From Phytophthora colocasiae (Eukaryota > Oomycota > Peronosporomycetes > Peronosporales > Peronosporaceae), in the NCBI GenBank assembly GCA_018806915.1, contig JAGKQI010000069.1, positions 806,001-870,000 of the forward strand: a stretch of 64,000 nucleotides of DNA, read 5' to 3'. The notes below the pieces were generated by a model. The model was given only the letters and a program-made list of their open reading frames with translations, did no database searches and was not told the DNA's origin. How positions within the stretch are numbered: the first letter of the stretch is position 1; each line of letters starts with the position of its first letter. Position numbers and translations under genes: made by a program. Of the stretch, positions 34,864 to 45,473 are shown piece by piece.

Positions 34864-35145
34864 TGTTGCAGGTGATCCAATACGATCCCACAATGATTAC
34901 GGTAAGATGTTTACGCCACCGATGATTAGACGAGTAGGATGATTGGACGAGTACAGAATGATGGTGATTGGATGCACCAAATGATTGGATGCAGACCAGG
35001 TAGAGAAAACAGTGTAAGCTCATATCAATCAATCACTTCTGAATTTCCATTCTACCCCTCAAGTGACTTCCCTCGCCTCGGCCTCCTCGCCCCAAGCTTC
35101 GGCAGTCCTCCCCTCGCAAGACAACCTCTACCACGACCTTCTTCG
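34864..35145 (+). repeat. C1 3' LTR (282 bp)
   Basis: Preceded by the purine tract GAGAGGGGC. Identical to the 5' LTR apart from G to A at position 27 of the LTR and a final G instead of A. Confidence 0.92.
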
Positions 35146-35150
35146 TTATG

Positions 35151-36009
35151 TTAGCTGCGATCGCCCCCAGTATTTCGTCCTCTCCCTTCGTACACTTCGT
35201 GATCTCGAGTGTCCACGGGGACAGAAGAGCAGACCATTGTCCCAGACGTCCTTGGAGGCCGGCAGACTTGAACAGCCAGGCAAGCGTCGAGTGTCTGGTT
35301 AGGACCTTGATCCGACGTCCCACCAACAAGGTGTAGTGTAGATCCAAGATTCGAAGTAGAGCCAACACCTCCTTTTCGGCAACATTATAATTCAGCTCGT
35401 TGGTCTTCAAGGTTCGGCTGGCAAACGCGACTGGGTGGTAGATCTGGTCGTGTTCCTGCATTAGTGCGGCGGAAATCGCCCAGTCACTAGCGTACACGAT
35501 CACCACGGGTAACCTCGTCGTGTCGAAGTGACGAAGGATCGGGGTCGACGCGATCTTGGTCTTCAAGGCTGTAAACGCCCTGTATGCCCTACCCCACCTC
35601 TCGTCACCAGTCTTTAGGCCCAGGTTGGATCCGATCTCGCTTGAACAGGGTGAAGACATCGCCCCCAAGTCAGGATCTGGTGTACTATCGCGTCTTTGAG
35701 TCGGGATATCTAGCGATCTATCCCGATTCGACTTAAGCGCGACGGGATCTTGAGTGATCAGGTCCATGCTATCCATGATCTTTCGCAGATCTGGTCGCTT
35801 CTTCAGTTCTGCGAACTCCACCTCACGTAGTTCATATAGGACCGATGCATAGATCGCATAATCCTCGATGAACCGACTATAGTAATTCAAACTTCCAAGG
35901 AACGATTGCATGGATCGGAGTGATCCAGGGAATGGTAGATCCGTCAGAGACTTCAGGTCCTTCGGGTTTGCCTCCAATCCATCGATCGACACTTTGTGTC
36001 CGAGATATT
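35151..36009 (-). pseudogene. B2 first RNase H and RT thumb
   Basis: An open minus-strand frame between C1 and B3: SIDGLEANPKDLKSL, the RT thumb/connection, then the degenerate first RNase H with IVYASDWAIS and VLTRHSTLAW, lacking the two usual Asp as in B1, B3 and B4. It ends at TATT (36006-36009), the B3 target site. Confidence 0.87.
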
Positions 36010-36100
36010 TGTGGTGAAGCACGAATAAGAAATCCGAGAAAAGGCAACGTCAGGCCCTAAGAGGGTCGGATCAAGCGACAGGGGCCTCTGGCGAAGCAAG

Positions 36101-36481
36101 ATGTCAGTTGATGACCCCAGATTGCGCGAACGGTGGCTGACGAATGGATCCAGATCGATGTTCGTCTGGATCTCGCCAGCGATGAATGGATGGCGTCTTG
36201 GTCAAGTGAGACTAAGTGATTGGAGAACCCGTCGTGCGGTCCCGCGTGGCGGCTCAGGGTCGGAGGAGAAAAGGGCGCCTTGCCTGAGGTCGCATGAGAA
36301 GGAGATCAAGGCGGCAGAGGGTCGGGATCGGTGTGATCTATGGTGGGCCGGTGACAACATAACCGTGAGATGCTGCCGAGGGGACCTGATGGCAGTGTTA
36401 GTCGCGTGGGGAGTGGTGATCAAGTCTGGGAAGCTCAAGACCTGGAATGTCGACGACGCAGGCACGCGAGATCAAGTATGA
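36101..36481 (+). CDS. Open frame inside the family B LTR (126 codons)
   Basis: Starts at ATG (MSVDDPRLRERW) about 90 bases into the LTR and ends RDQV at TGA. It is Arg/Trp-rich with WWAGDNITVRCC in the middle and has no recognised domain. It is also uninterrupted at 48643-49023 and 56283-56663, but frameshifted in the LTRs at 3212-4780 and 15776-17282. It may be chance in U3; no evidence of expression. Confidence 0.2.
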   Translation: MSVDDPRLRERWLTNGSRSMFVWISPAMNGWRLGQVRLSDWRTRRAVPRGGSGSEEKRAPCLRSHEKEIKAAEGRDRCDLWWAGDNITVRCCRGDLMAVLVAWGVVIKSGKLKTWNVDDAGTRDQV

Positions 36482-36551
36482 AGGCTGCTGATCGGGATCA
36501 TTGTTCAAGACGGTGGACCAAGATCGATGACCGAGATGGTTGATCGAGATC

Positions 36552-36615
36552 GGCTGATCGCCAGATCGCCAGATCGCCAGATCGGCTGATCGCCAGATCG
36601 CCAGATCGCCAGATC
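36552..36615. repeat. 8-bp GATC minisatellite, 8 units
   Basis: Units GGCTGATC and GCCAGATC (the reverse complements of those at 4152-4239). Confidence 0.85.
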
Positions 36616-37558
36616 GAGATCGCGATCAGGGGTTAGGTGAGATCAAGATCGAAGATCGGAAGGGCAGCTGTGTAGCCGGATGTCAGGTAATCGTAGGATA
36701 GCAGATGAGGATGGGGCTAGTAGACATAGGAATAACCATAAACAGAATCGAATTTGCTCTCTAGTGCGCAAGTGGACTACTTCAGGGACCAAGACAAGGG
36801 AAGAGGATAGCACATTGGCCTCCCCTTAGTGTTCCTACACTTCGCACACCTAGCTACAGCTAAGACCGGATCCCCGATTTGGCCGGCTTACCTTACGCTA
36901 GTGTGAGGATCTCTCGGTATCTCAACAACCCCCAGGAATCGAATTTGCTCTGGACATCACAAGTGCCTTCGTTCAAGACCGGAACTGGGAATTACATTGG
37001 CCCCCCGGCATCAAGAAGGTAAGGAGAAGAGATCTAGCATAGAGGTTAATTCTGGATAATACATTGGCCAGTTTTACCCTATCTAGTGATCTATCCTTTA
37101 CGTGCGAACTACGGATCGGAAGGAATTGGCTGCTTGGCCTGACGATCTCGTCGACTCTCAACCCATCAAGACACCCGCTATAGGAAGCGGCAAGCATCGT
37201 AAAGGAAGGGATCAGATCCCCAACATTGGACCTTTGGAAGACCTGGATCGAAGACCAGGTGACCGGATCAAGGCTCGAGAACTCGCCTGTGACCCGGATC
37301 AACCCCTCCGAGGTAGAGTGAAGTATTCCCACGCTATCTCACACCCCCTACGTCACCCAAGACATTCTTCTCGTCCCAAGACATCTTCAGAAGTCACCTG
37401 GAAGAGCGTAACCCGCCTACCGACGGGTACACAAGGTGAACACTACACGCAGCAAGATCACGGATCATCGGGGAACCCCCTCCGTCAGTCGGTGTCTGGG
37501 CGCAAGTGGCGATCGCGATCGGCCTCAACCAGATTTTGGCCAGATCCGCTCTACCACA

Positions 37559-39888
37559 ATGGTGCGCGTGCCCGGATCTTCTGGTGACTTCGGATATCAC
37601 CGTGAGTCCCAAGAAGATGTCAAGATTAAGGAAGAACAAGGGAAGAAGTGCCTACGAATGTTGGATCGGCGGAGGCAACACTGAAAACGGAAAGATCCAC
37701 AGATCAGCAGAGTTCTGGGAGGATCTCTACTGACAGGCACGAGGCAGACCTGGATCGCAATCCAGATCTTGAAGAAAAACCTCGAATTTCTCCCAAGGCC
37801 CCTTCGAGGGCCACCGCGGATCTCGATGAGAATCGAGATCCGCACACGAGCGATAAGGAATCAGCAAAGCTGAAACCTAATCTGCTCACCAAGTCCACTG
37901 TTGCCTCAAGATCGACCAAGAAAAGAAGATCAAGAGCACCCGGACGAAATTGAAAGCTCCAGACTCAGAGCCAGAAGACATGATCAGCCCGGGATCGACG
38001 ATTACCAAGGACGCGATCGAGCAGGCCTATTACAGGAAGATGCTAAGCGAGACCTTGCTTAACGACCCCGTTCTTACGATCATACAAGTCCGCCAGATCG
38101 GTAACCTCACCGGCCCAGTGTCGAAACCCCGGACTAGCTCGGACCGCCTGAACGCGGTGAAGATTCTACTTGATCTGCTCCAAGAGGCTGGTTTAGTGGC
38201 TGGAGAATTCGACCCAAACTCTCTATTTGACCTGGAACTGGAAGCGATTCAGTATGCAACCCATGACCTATTCAACTCTCTCAAAGTCTTGGTCGGCGAA
38301 CGCCCACTGACGCCCGATCTAGGTTATCCAGACTGGATCGTCATGCTACGCGTCAGCGACCTCGGAACCAGATTCCGACAGCCCGAGAAGGCTGCAACGC
38401 ATGTCGTTAGGCCCTACGGTGCCAAATTCCTGAAATCGCGTATGAAGAAACAAGATACACGATCGATGGCCACGAAACTGGAGGCTAAGACACCTGATCA
38501 GCAAGAAAATCGCCGGACCGGGACAGACCAGACCGCGCCGACGACTAATTCCACGGGATCGAGCAACAAGCTGGACGACTACTTTCAAATGGCGATGGAT
38601 CGTTTCTTAAAAGAACGGAATCTCGCGACACCCCGATCGCCGATCAAAGGGGAGTTGGATGTTGAAATGGAGTCCGTTACGGCCTCGGATCCGGATGCAT
38701 GGGAATACGATCCAGACGACATGGGCATACCAAGTTCCGGTGGACAGACGTCGAGCCGAGCAGCGATCGCATCCGCGGCGATCGGTCAAGGAGGATCGTC
38801 AATGATCCAGCGGGTCCGGATCTCAGCGATCTCGGATCTGAAAGATTTTGCGGGTAAAGATCTGGACGAAGATCGCGCTCGGGCCTGGATCAGTAAAGTC
38901 AAGTCAGCATTTCAGCGCGATCAGGCTACGGAAGAAGAAAAATGCCTCACATTTGCAGATCTGATGGTGGGACCGGCAAAGAACTGGTACAGGCAGCTCA
39001 GTCGAACGACGAAAACCAAGTGGGCGGATCTGCTGGACAGTTTCCAGACCCAGTATTGTGGGTTGGGTATGTCGGTCGCGTGGCAATACTATCACGCTCG
39101 CAAGCGATCGGAAGAAACTCCCCTTGATTACCTCTACCGGCTCAACGTGGCGGCTTTACGTGCTAGACTGAAGATCAAGGATGGGAGCCCTAAGGCCCGC
39201 CGGGAACATGTAGACCACTACATCGAGACATTGGGAGATCCGGAGTTAGCTGATCGGCTGACCCTACTCCCGACTGAGCGACGTCGATGAACTGGAGGAG
39301 GTACTTCGTGCCCGGGAACGGGCGAAAAGCAGACAACGTAAATCTGCGTTCGGATCGAAGTACAGACAAAAGGCACCGGCCAGTGCCCCGGCGGCACCCA
39401 CCCGAGCGGTGGTACGGGCGATCAAATCCCAAGATCCGAGCACGGAATCAGAGGACGTATCCGGATCGGACGGATCCGATTCTGAAGGCGATCTCCGGAG
39501 GATATATCTTGCCGCGTCGGAAGACAAGCAGATCGGCGCTGGGGGCGTTCCCCACCAACAGGATCAGTCGCGATCGCAGGTGAACGCGCAAGATCGAGGC
39601 CGGATCGCGGATCGCAGGGGTACGTCAGACCACGATCGAGGTCGCTGTTCACACTGTGGATCGCGGAAGCATACGGATCTGGACTGCTGGAGACGTCTAA
39701 CTTGTGAAAAGTGCGGGAAGAGGGGTCACCCAACGGATCGCTGTCTGTATACCTGCCGTGGTTGTGGGGAGATCCATGAAGCTGGAGAATGCCCCATGGA
39801 AGAATTCTACAACCAGATCCGCAAGTGGTACGACCCGACCCGACATGCCGGATTGTTCCCCGAGAAGGTGGAAAAGATGTTAAACTAG
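37559..39888 (+). pseudogene. B3 Gag
   Basis: The ATG at 37559 overlaps the primer site (MVRVPGSSGDFGYHRESQ). Charged N-terminal half, Gag core near 38810-39250 (AWISKVKSAFQRDQATEEEK, NWYRQLSRTTKTKW, AWQYYHARKRSEE), then three zinc knuckles near 39648-39790. Ends KMLN-TAG at the frameshift site. One-base changes near 37645, 37925, 38327, 38413 and 39272 shift the frame; the pair at 38327 and 38413 leaves only a local stretch misread. The core would assemble particles and bind RNA. Confidence 0.88.
37560..37577 (+). other. B3 primer-binding site, 18 nt
   Basis: TGGTGCGCGTGCCCGGAT, the same 18-nt version as B1, followed by CTTCTGGTGACTTC. Confidence 0.8.
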
Positions 39889-39919
39889 GACGCTCGCCGG
39901 TTTGGAAACCGGTACGAGC
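39879..39919 (+). promoter_or_regulatory. Programmed -1 ribosomal frameshift site, gag-pol (B3)
   Basis: GTTAAAC at 39879-39885, gag stop TAG at 39886-39888, spacer, then hairpin 39892-39919 (GCTCGCCGGTTT / AAACCGG-TA-CGAGC). An alternative outer pairing ACGCTCG (39890-39896) with CGAGCGT (39920-39926) is also possible, so the true fold may be more complex. After slippage the frame reads GTT AAA CTA into protease. Confidence 0.87.
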
Positions 39920-41129
39920 CGAGCGTTCTGAGTACTGCATCTATGCATATGTGAACAAGAAATCGAGAGATCAAGATAGGGAGAATTCGGATCTGCGCGG
40001 TAATACATGTAAGTTGCATTCGTATACTGCTAAGATCGCGAGTCTTCCCCGGATCGATGAGTTCTCTCGATCTGGTGCGGAAGTGGCTCTGGATCTCAAG
40101 GAAGGAGAGTCCAGGGGGTATTGGAAATACCACGCACCCGGAAAATGGTTCCGCCAAGCCAAGATCTCAGGCAAGATCAATCACGAAAGAGCGATCTTGC
40201 TCCTGGACACTGGCGCCGAGGTATCCATCTTGGATACCGCCTTTGCTCGTAAGGTTGGGTGCCACTTTGACACTAGTCAGAGACAGGAGTGTGTTGGGAT
40301 CGGTGATAATGTGTACACCACCGAGGGAAGAACGAGGATCAAGATCACGCTTGCGGGATACTTGGTCTACTTTTTCGATATTTGGATCGGGGATCTATCC
40401 GGGCAAGATGCGATCCTGGGTATGGATTTCATGATCCCGGCTGGAGTCCGGATGGATCTGGCGAAGGGATCGATGTGCTTACCTAATGAAGTGGGGATCC
40501 CACTTAGTGGTCGCAAGAGATTATACGGGGAGAAGGTAAGATCGGTAAAATTGGAGGAAGATCTACATATCCCAGTTGGGGGATCTGAAGAGATCGCATC
40601 GAGAGTGAAATTATCGGCGACAGAAAAATTGTGGGTGACCAGAGGCGACCAATGGGTACCTACAGTGGTGAATGGACCCGGCCGAACTCGGTACTTAGTG
40701 ATCACGAATTTGAGCGAGAAGATTTTACGACTGGATCACAGATTACATGTTGGAATGGTACTTGATCAGGAAAAAGTGCCTCGATTCCCCGGGTTTGTGT
40801 CGATCGGATCCCGACGTTACATGGAGTGGCAGAATCTAGCTCTAGAAGCGACTGTGGACGCAAGACCAGAACCTCAGGAATCCGTGGAGATCCCCTTACC
40901 GTCGGTCGAACGGCCGACCTACGTTACGCCGCGATCCATACTCCGCCGAGGTGGGGCAACCAGGACCGACCCTGATCCTGCACCAATATCGACACCGGAA
41001 CCGCGATCACCAACCGATACAGCCGAAGTCAAGGTCGCATTCATCGATCCCCAACCGGATCCCATGGATACCCCACCGATCACGATCCAGTTCCGACAAG
41101 ACCCCGAGTGGCGAAGCTGGGGGCGGTGA
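39889..41129 (+). CDS. B3 retropepsin and linker (start of Pol)
   Basis: Entered by -1 slippage from Gag, so it has no start codon of its own. Intact protease with DTGAEVSILD near 40206-40235 and AILGMDF near 40412-40432. The conserved region RGDQWVPTVVNGPGRT near 40640 and a Pro-rich acidic linker follow. The frame ends at 41129 because of an extra C near 41089; in B4 the linker reads on into RT. This is the most complete protease in the family. Confidence 0.88.
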
Positions 41130-41130
41130 G

Positions 41131-42960
41131 ACTGAGACGAATGAGAGCTTGCCAGATCAGGCCCCAGATCGGACAGATCGGACATGCGAAGAAGAGATCG
41201 AGGAAAAAACAGAAAAACCAGATTTTCAAATCGAGATCAAACATGAATCCGACGCCGATGCCGTCCCCAGGGTTAAAGACACCCCGATCTTGACAGCCAA
41301 GGACGATAGGCTGCGTGATCAATCAACGGATGAACCGGATCCGACATCTCCTGAAGGGATCGAGAACGCTGATCAGACCCACTTACACGAAAGTGGTGAT
41401 TTTTCGACCGAAGATCTAGCCGATAATCTCGCAGTAGTACCAGAGATCCAGATCTCCACCACCGAAGAAGTCAGGATTGAAGATCTGCAAGTAGGGAATC
41501 CGGGATCAGCTACCCCGGAGGAGATCGAAACTTCGACAGATTATTTGGAAGAAGCGACATCTCCTGATCGGAAAGGAAACGCACTTCCTCCAGCGGCCAA
41601 GGGTGTTATATGCGATATCGACGTGGGTGATGCAAAGCCGATCGCACAACGAGTCCGAAAGGTGGCGCCACAGTTTCGCGAGAAAGTATCGGATCTTATC
41701 AAAGGACTCCTAGCTGCCAAGATCATTCGGCCATCGACATCGCCATGGGCATCTCCGATCGTGGTGATCATCAAGAAGAACGGTGTAGACATCCGACTAT
41801 GTATCGATTATCGGCTGGTGAACGGTCTCACAAGGCTGATGATCTACCCGATGCCTTTGATCAATGACCTGTTAGAAGATCTTGACAAGGTTCTGTGGTA
41901 TTGTTCATTAGACATGGCGAGTGGATTCTGGGTCGTATCAATGACCGATCGAGCTCGCGCGATCTCGGCTTTCATCACTCCATTTGGCCTTTTCGAGTGG
42001 AATCGCATGCCGTTCGGGCTGAAGAACGCTCCTCAGATCTATCAACGCCTTGTGGACAATGCCCTATATGGATTTCTGAAGATCTCCCAGTCCGGAGATG
42101 TGGAAGGCTCTGCGGATGTGTTCGAATCAGGGATCCCGGAAGATCCCGGTCGTCCGTCGGTGCTAGGTCGGAGATCATACATCGACGATATCTTGATCAC
42201 GGCTGGATCATGGGATCAAATGTGCGATCGGGTGGAAGGCCTATTGGAGGCCTGCGATAAGTGGAATCTCTCGATCAGTGTGGCAAAGAGCTTCTGGGGC
42301 ATGGATAAGGTGGAATATCTCGGACACAAAGTGTCGATCGATGGATTGGAGGCAAACCCGAAGGACCTGAAGTCTCTGACGGATCTACCATTCCCTGGAT
42401 CACTCCGATCCATGCAATCGTTCCTTGGAAGTTTGAATTACTATAGTCGGTTCATCGAGGATTATGCGATCTATGCATCGGTCCTATATGAACTACGTGA
42501 GGTCGAGTTCGCAGAACTGAAGAAGCGACCAGATCTACGAAAGATCATGGATAGCATGGACCTGATCACTCAAGATCCCGTCGCGCTTAAGTCGGATCGG
42601 GATAGATCGCTAGATATCCCGACTCAAAGAAGCGATAGTACAACGGATCCTGACTTGGGGGCGATGTCTTCACCCTGTTCAAGCGAGATCGGAACCAACC
42701 TGGGCCTAAAGACTGGTGACGAGAGGTGGGGTAGGGCATACAGGGCGTTTACAGCCTTGAAGACCAAGATCGCGTCGACCCCGATCCTTCGCCACTTCGA
42801 CACGACGAAGTTACCCGTGGTGATCGTGTACGCTAGTGACTGGGCGATTTCCGCCGCACTAATGCAGGAACACGACCAGATCTACCACCCGGTCGCGTTT
42901 GCCAGCCGAACCTTGAAGACCAACGAGCTGAATTATAATGTTGCCGAAAGGAGGTGTTAG
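41131..42960 (+). CDS. B3 reverse transcriptase and degenerate first RNase H
   Basis: One open frame. RT: KIIRPSTSPWASPIVVIIKK, CIDYRLVNGLTR, WYCSLDMASGFW (first Asp), MPFGLKNAPQIYQR, SYIDDILIT (two Asp, near 42178), then the thumb (YLGHKVSIDGLE). Between finger/palm and YIDDI there is an extra loop of about 25 residues (SGDVEGSADVFESGIPEDPG). A first RNase H follows near 42815-42950 with VYASDWAIS in place of TDAS. The frame is lost at 42955 (AAAGGAGG one A short of B4). Confidence 0.9.
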   Translation, partial: TETNESLPDQAPDRTDRTCEEEIEEKTEKPDFQIEIKHESDADAVPRVKDTPILTAKDDRLRDQSTDEPDPTSPEGIENADQTHLHESGDFSTEDLADNLAVVPEIQISTTEEVRIEDLQVGNPGSATPEEIETSTDYLEEATSPDRKGNALPPAAKGVICDIDVGDAKPIAQRVRKVAPQFREKVSDLIKGLLAAKIIRPSTSPWASPIVVIIKKNGVDIRLCIDYRLVNGLTRLMIYPMPLINDLLEDLDKVLWYCSLDMASGFWVVSMTDRARAISAFITPFGLFEWNRMPFGLKNAPQIYQRLVDNALYGFLKISQSGDVEGSADVFESGIPEDPGRPSVLGRRSYIDDILITAGSWDQMCDRVEGLLEACDKWNLSISVAKSFWGMDKVEYLGHKVSIDGLEANPKDLKSLTDLPFPGSLRSMQSFLGSLNYYSRFIEDYAIYASVLYELREVEFAELKKRPDLRKIMDSMDLITQDPVALKSDRDRSLDIPTQRSDSTTDPDLGAMSSPCSSEIGTNLGLKTGDERWGRAYRAFTALKTKIASTPILRHFDTTKLPVVIVYASDWAISAALMQEHDQIYHPVAFASRTLKTNELNYNVAERRC

Positions 42961-44062
42961 CTCTACTTCGGATCTTGGACCTACACTACACCTTGTTGGT
43001 GGGACGTCGGATCAAGGTCCTAACCCGACACTCGACGCTTGCCTGGCTGTTCCAAGTCTGCCGGCCTCCAAGGACGTCTGGGACAATGGTCTGCTCTTCT
43101 GTCCCCGTGGACACTCGAGATCACAGAAGTGTACGAAGGGGGAGGATGAAATACTGGGGGCGATCGCAGCTAACATAACGCCCCGATCGGAGATCGACGA
43201 AGCTCTGATCGCGATCGCGCCGCGAAAGGAGCCAAAACGTCGGATCCAGATGCCGATCCCCACTGTAGACCCAGATGAGGAGTTGTGGGTTATAAGTTTC
43301 GACGGATCGGCACGCGTGAAACGAGGAGGAGGCGCTTTCAGCGCGATCGTGTGGAGTTTACCAGAGTGGAAGGTGATCAAGGCTAGATCGGATTATGCTG
43401 AAAGCCTCACTGTCAATGAAGCGGAATACCGTGGACTCTTGCTAGGTCTTGGCATGATCGCACAGTTAGAACGCCGCCGTTTGGTCGTTTGTGGCGATTC
43501 GAATCTGGTAATCCGACAAGTCCGGGGCGAGATCGACTGCAAGGCGCCAGGATTGACGCTACTGAAACAGAAGGTGCTAGATCACTTGCGGAATTGGGGA
43601 GATCACGAGCTGGTCCATGTGAAGAGAGACTGGAATGGGAGCGCAGATAGCTTGGCGAGTGCCGCGCTGCAGCGAGGAAGCGGGATCGAAGTCCACGATG
43701 AGACAGATCGATGCGATCTGATCACCCTGAATCGGCTTAATGAGGTGTTGATCCCTCGAGTTGAAGATCGATCTGTGCAAGTGTCGGCAGTAGCCACGCG
43801 TGCAGCCCGAGCGCGACCTGGCGCCGCTGTCTTGCGAGAGGAACTGATCCGGGAGATGCGGGTTGATCGGATCAGGCGAGCCCAGGACGAGGAGGTCTGG
43901 ATCGCAGGACTAAAGAAGTACCTGGCTGGGCAGATCGCGGATCTTACTCGAGCCGAATCCGGATCCTACGCCAAGATCGCCTCCGAGTACGAGGTAGATG
44001 AACAAGATCTGTTGTTTTACTGCCCACCAGGGCCGAGATCAGAGGTGATCGCGATCGCCTGA
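42961..44062 (+). CDS. B3 second RNase H and integrase N-terminus
   Basis: After a frame correction near 43055 this reads the end of the first RNase H and then a complete archaeal/plant-type RNase H: SFDGSARVKRGGGAFSAI near 43300, NEAEYRGLLLGLG near 43420, CGDSNLVIRQVRGE near 43490 and WNGSADSLASAAL near 43632, so all four acidic residues are present. A helical spacer leads to the integrase N-terminus. The frame stops at 44062 because one A is missing (CAGAGGTG versus CAAGAGGTG in B4). Confidence 0.88.
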
Positions 44063-45473
44063 TGAGACTTGTAGTTCCAGAAACGCTACAGCAGGATGTC
44101 CTCCACCACTATCATACGACTCTGGAAGGAGGACATCAGGGGATCGGACGCACTTATCAGCGGATCCGAGATCATTTCCACTGGAGGGGATTATATCGGA
44201 GCGTGCAGCGATACGTAGGCGAGTGTGTAGATTGTGAGACCGGGAAGGGGAGACCCACGATCCGGGGCGAGTCGCCGGGGAATCTGCAGGCGACATACCC
44301 ATTCCAGATCATAGCAATGGATCACATACCTTCTCTGCCCAGATCCAACAAAGGCAACACCGAACTACTGATCTGGGTCGATCTGTTCACGGGATATGTG
44401 ATCGCAAAGGCCAGTTCCTCCCGGCCCAGACCGTCGCGGAATCTTATGAAGAATGCGTGTTCCGCAGATTTGGTGCTAGCGAGATGATCAGGCACGATCG
44501 AGAACCGGGTTTCATGTCCGACTTCTTCAGATCGTTCAATAAGATCCTGGGGCAGCGACAACGGGCGACGATGGCCTACCGGCCGCAAGCCAACGGGACT
44601 GCGGAACGGATGGTGCAAACGGCGACTAGGGCGATCAAGATGTATGTTCAAGATCTCGATCAGAAGGACTGGGATGAATACGCGGAGAGACTGACGTTCG
44701 CCATTAATACGGCTCACGATCGGGTTCGGGAGATACCCCTCATTACCTGGTACATGGATGGGATCCGAGATCGACGTTGGAGGCAACGATCCCGATCGGA
44801 TCGACCAGACGCCACGATCGCGATCCAAGACGGTGGAGGTATCGGGTTCAGAGATACTACCAGCAGTCGCGAGAGCAGGTCAACGCTAGACTACGAGAGG
44901 CGATTGCAGATCGAGCCGATCGGCACAATGAGGATGTCGATCCGCATCAGATCGAAGCTGGATCACGAGTTTGGCTATACCTAGATCGTGTGAAGGAAGG
45001 GTATGCACGTAAACTCGCTCACCTTTGGCACGGCCCGTTCCGTGTTGCAGAGAAGCTCAACGAATTCACGATCAAGCTGGAGATCGCGGGATCTGATTAC
45101 CATATCTTTCCAGTGGTCCATGTTTCTAAGCTAAAGCTGGTGCGGAATTTTCCGGATCGACCGCGGAGTCGAGTTGACTGTGGATGAAGCAGATCGGCTA
45201 GATTTCGATGAGATCCTCCTTCCGGAGGACAGTTGGAGTCCCAGAACTGGATGCCGACGAGTACGAGGTCGAACGGATCTCGGACATGCGAAGTGGAAAC
45301 GGACTCGCTACGGCCGGATCTATCGTGAATTCCTGGTGCACTGGGTCGGTTATGATGAACCAACTTGGGTCGACGAAGCTGATCTTAACTGTGGAGCCAT
45401 ACTGAGCGCGTTCCTACGTGATCATGCTAACCGAAATCGGTTTGGCGTGATGCAGTCGCACGAAGAGGTGTAG
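44062..45473 (+). pseudogene. B3 integrase and chromodomain
   Basis: Zinc domain HHYHTTLEGGHQGIG ... CVDC, core Asp in AMDHIPSL near 44320, Asp in RHDREPGF near 44495, Glu in NGTAERMV near 44605. C-terminal domain with WHGPFRVAEKLNEFTIKLE, then a chromodomain near 45265-45395 (EFLVHWVGYDEPTWV). Frames break near 44415, 44735, 45168 and 45235. The stop TAG at 45471-45473 is the end of Pol. Confidence 0.87.

Larger units (their letters stand above)
30566..35145 (+). mobile_element. C1: Ty1/copia retrotransposon
   Basis: 4580 bp, LTRs of 282 bp at both ends and target duplication TTATG (30561-30565 and 35146-35150). Gene order gag, protease, integrase, RT, RNase H is the copia order. LTRs differ by about two bases, including the last base (A versus G), so the insertion is recent. 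Even so, the coding part shows many frameshifts and stops. Confidence 0.95.
36010..37558 (+). repeat. B3 5' LTR (1549 bp)
   Basis: TGTGGTGAAG...CTCTACCACA. It has one copy of the unit of about 191 bp (36745-36935) bounded by GAATCGAATTTGCTCT. Confidence 0.94.
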
